This document shows positions 31,831 to 33,874 of a stretch of DNA of 33,874 nucleotides, one piece after another (the first letter of the stretch is position 1; every line of letters starts with the position of its first letter). The notes under the pieces are model-generated. The model was given only the letters and a program-made list of their open reading frames with translations. It did no database searches and was not told where the DNA came from. This DNA is from Sunxiuqinia dokdonensis (GTDB taxonomy: Bacteria; Bacteroidota; Bacteroidia; Bacteroidales; Prolixibacteraceae), in NCBI RefSeq assembly GCF_001270965.1, contig NZ_LGIA01000217.1:1-33874 (forward strand), read 5' to 3'. The position numbers and the translations under genes are program-made.

Positions 31831-32880
31831 ATGGAGAGCAAGCAGAAAATAATTTCATTGATTCAGAAATACTTGAATAACACCTGCACCGAACCGGAGT
31901 TGGATGAGTTGATTCAATTGTTTCATCGCGAAGATTACCGAAATCAGATTGAGCTGCTGTTGTATGAACATTGGCAGAATACACCTTCGTTTCAGCAACA
32001 ACTGGATGAGAAAGAGTTGGGTAAAATGCTGCATGCCATTCATCAGCAAATGCGCATTGATGGCGGTAAAAGCAAGAAGGGCTTGCTGAAACGCCTGACC
32101 AATTACGCCGTTCGTGCGGCAGCCATTTTGTTTATTCCGCTTTTAATTGGTTCGCTTTGGATGGTTTATCAGAATGGAACCTACAGTGGATCCGATACCA
32201 TGATTACCCTCGAAACGCCGCTCGGCTCAACCTTGAAAACGACCCTGCCCGATGGCACCGAAGTGTGGCAAAATGCCGGAACAACGTTGAAATATCCGGC
32301 AAAATTTACCAGGCGCAATCGTCAGGTCGAGCTGGTTGGAGAAGCCTATTTTCATGTTTCATCCGATAAGAAAAATCCTTTCTACGTAAAAACGACCGAC
32401 GGAACGGTGAAGGTAACTGGCACCCGCTTCGATGTATCGGCCTTTCCTGATGATGATTTTTCATCGGTTGTGTTGGAAGAAGGTGCGGTTGCCTACCAGC
32501 TTGCCGGTTCAGGCCAAGAGGTTGCGTTAAGCCCGTCGGAGCAATTGCTGTATGCGAGAGAAATGGGTTCGTTGGTTAAGCGGACTGCCGATGTTGAAAA
32601 ATATATTTCATGGACGGAAGGCAAGCTGATTTTTCGAAATGATCCCTTGTCGTCTGTTGTATTGCGACTGGAACGGTGGTACAATGCTGACATTGTTTTG
32701 GACGATCCCACGGGCAAACTGGGCGAACACCCCTTTACCATGACCGTGCAAAATGAAACCCTGCCGCAGGTGTTGAATTACATTTCGCAAGCGGCAGATT
32801 TGTCGTTGAGGAAGGATGACACGAAATCGACTTCGACAGCAGTATTGGTGAAACCAAAGTACACGATTTCAAAAAACTAA
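31831..32880 (+). CDS. FecR family anti-sigma factor
   Basis: A 349-residue inner-membrane anti-sigma protein. The cytoplasmic N-terminus (1-93, LIQKYLNNTCTEPELDELIQLF) would hold an ECF sigma factor; one membrane helix spans about 94-113; the periplasmic FecR domain follows, with TPLGSTLKTTLPDGTEVWQN, VELVGEAYFHVSSDKKNPFYV and VKVTGTRFDVSAF. The C-terminal domain (about 260-349) resembles the STN-like domain that contacts the porin signalling domain. In the usual arrangement a sigma gene lies just upstream; here the upstream gene is a histidine kinase. The SusC gene downstream carries an STN domain, matching the FecR partner role. Identification is firm. Confidence 0.94.
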   Translation: MESKQKIISLIQKYLNNTCTEPELDELIQLFHREDYRNQIELLLYEHWQNTPSFQQQLDEKELGKMLHAIHQQMRIDGGKSKKGLLKRLTNYAVRAAAILFIPLLIGSLWMVYQNGTYSGSDTMITLETPLGSTLKTTLPDGTEVWQNAGTTLKYPAKFTRRNRQVELVGEAYFHVSSDKKNPFYVKTTDGTVKVTGTRFDVSAFPDDDFSSVVLEEGAVAYQLAGSGQEVALSPSEQLLYAREMGSLVKRTADVEKYISWTEGKLIFRNDPLSSVVLRLERWYNADIVLDDPTGKLGEHPFTMTVQNETLPQVLNYISQAADLSLRKDDTKSTSTAVLVKPKYTISKN

Positions 32881-32911
32881 AAAGAAAAGCCTATGTAACA
32901 GCATAAATACA

Positions 32912-32941
32912 AAAGGGAAGATGCTGGCACATCCTCCCTTT
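32912..32941 (+). other. hairpin between fecR and susC
   Basis: aaaggga and tccctttt-side bases pair (7 bp), then one A-C mismatch, then gatg/catc (4 bp), around loop ctggca. No T-run follows, so it is more likely an mRNA processing or attenuation element than a terminator. Confidence 0.5.
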
Positions 32942-33003
32942 GAAACTAGTTGAATAAACAATCTCTTCAATAAAAATTGTATAACTCAAACCATTACAAA
33001 ATT

Positions 33004-33874
33004 ATGGAAAAAAATCGTAAAAGGTTTGGCCCGGGTAGGTTTTATCCCCAGGTCAAGAAACTAGTAAGAATTATGAAACTAACAGCACTACTTGTGACTC
33101 TCGTAATCGGCCAGGCGTTGGCTGTCAATTCCTATGCTCAGGATACGCGCCTTTCAATTGATCTGAATAATTCGACCGTGAAAGATGTACTCATGGAGAT
33201 TGAACGAAGTACAGACTTCTTTTTTCTTTACAGCAACCAGTTTATTGATGTGGAGCGCAGAGTTGATATCAAGCTGAACAACAAAAAGGTGGATGAAGTT
33301 TTGGATGAAGTGTTTAAAGGCACAAACATTCGTTACACCATTACCGATCGTCAGATTATTTTGAAACCTGAATCGGCCACCAACGATTTTTATTCCGTGC
33401 AGGCAGGTTCTTCGGTTTCGGGGACGGTAACCGATGAAAATGGTAATCCAATTCCCGGGGCCACCATCATTCTGAAAGGCACAACCAACGGAACCATTAC
33501 CGATATGGATGGCCGCTTTACCCTGGAAGTGTCGGGAAACAATCCGGTATTGGTTATTTCGTTTGTTGGAATGCGATCGCAAGAAGTGACGTACAACGGA
33601 CAAGGGCAGTTGACAATTACTTTGCAGGCCGATGTGATTGGGCTGGATGAAGTGGTGGCCATCGGCTATGGAAAGAATTCGCGTAAAAATCTTTCAAGTG
33701 CCGTTACTTCGGTGAAAGCTGATGAGCTAAACCGCGGAGCCATTGCCGATGTTGGGCAGTTGTTGCAGGGAAAAGTGCCGGGCCTGAATATTTCGGCCAG
33801 TGGCGACCCAACACGCAGCGCGACGATTATCATGCGCGGGGCATCGACCATTAACCCGGATTATGCATTTGAGT
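33004..33874 (+). CDS. SusC/RagA TonB-linked outer-membrane protein with STN domain, 5' part
   Basis: The frame opens at 33004 and runs off the window, so about 290 residues are visible of a protein usually near 1000-1150. A long basic leader precedes a signal peptide (hydrophobic about 24-40, SYA-Q). Next come an STN signalling domain (about 47-123), a CarboxypepD-reg-like domain (GTVTDENGNPIPGATI, about 139-215), a TonB-box-like segment DEVVAIGYG, and the start of the plug (LLQGKVPGLNISA, IIMRGAST). Such porins import glycans, peptides or other large nutrients with a SusD lipoprotein. The STN domain means it also signals through FecR. The substrate cannot be told from this part. Confidence 0.95.
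   Translation, partial: MEKNRKRFGPGRFYPQVKKLVRIMKLTALLVTLVIGQALAVNSYAQDTRLSIDLNNSTVKDVLMEIERSTDFFFLYSNQFIDVERRVDIKLNNKKVDEVLDEVFKGTNIRYTITDRQIILKPESATNDFYSVQAGSSVSGTVTDENGNPIPGATIILKGTTNGTITDMDGRFTLEVSGNNPVLVISFVGMRSQEVTYNGQGQLTITLQADVIGLDEVVAIGYGKNSRKNLSSAVTSVKADELNRGAIADVGQLLQGKVPGLNISASGDPTRSATIIMRGASTINPDYAFE

Overview
The window looks like chromosome of a Bacteroidota bacterium, most likely class Bacteroidia in the Marinilabiliales/Prolixibacteraceae direction. The reasons are an STN-domain SusC/RagA porin paired with a FecR anti-sigma factor, several copies of the Bacteroidota -7 promoter element TAnnTTTG ahead of genes, families almost confined to this phylum (putative-oxidoreductase-C lipoprotein, DUF6807/PmoA-like, LysM-PBP1 fusion, TPR histidine kinase), and short simple-sequence intergenic repeats. 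The placement below phylum is inference. I saw no rRNA, tRNA, phage, transposase or CRISPR.

Layout. (1) 1-1360: a 21-bp tandem repeat array open in several frames, then an unrecognised helical protein (543-1247) with a clear terminator. (2) 1587-9178: a carbohydrate-type locus with a secreted DUF6807 protein, a secreted ThuA-like protein, a Tat-exported Gfo/Idh/MocA oxidoreductase, a DUF2264 protein and a lipoprotein oxidoreductase, the last behind a promoter overlapped by a LacI-like palindrome. (3) 9197-12183, minus strand: a hexose-6-phosphate mutarotase-like epimerase and the lipoate pair lipA-lipB. (4) 12555-19568: a POTRA/beta-barrel outer-membrane protein converging on a dipeptidyl peptidase IV-type protease, with a SNF2 helicase upstream of the protease. 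(5) 19836-23331: an NfnAB-type flavoprotein pair and a dihydroorotate-dehydrogenase-like protein that lacks the catalytic loop. (6) 23470-25908: five LysM domains fused to a periplasmic-binding-protein-like domain. (7) 26189-28146: DJ-1/PfpI, DUF3788, YdeI-like and a 33-residue lysine-rich protein. (8) 28305-29528, minus: ornithine aminotransferase. (9) 29744-33874: an orphan TPR histidine kinase, FecR, and the start of a SusC porin cut by the window end.

How they may work together. The 1.6-9.1 kb locus puts two exported oxidoreductases beside ThuA, DUF6807 and DUF2264 proteins, which suggests oxidative processing of a sugar or glycoside outside the cytoplasm. NfnAB plus the DHOD-like protein would be a redox module linking NAD(H), NADP(H) and ferredoxin, with a possible third flavoprotein of unknown substrate. 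FecR plus STN-SusC is a trans-envelope signalling/uptake pair whose sigma factor is not in the window.

The most interesting items are the catalytic-loop-deficient DHOD-like partner of NfnAB, the heptanucleotide arrays that fill spacers inside two gene clusters, the exported oxidoreductase/ThuA locus, the tiny lysine-rich gene and the 21-bp array with a coiled-coil reading on the minus strand. None is proven to be a new system.
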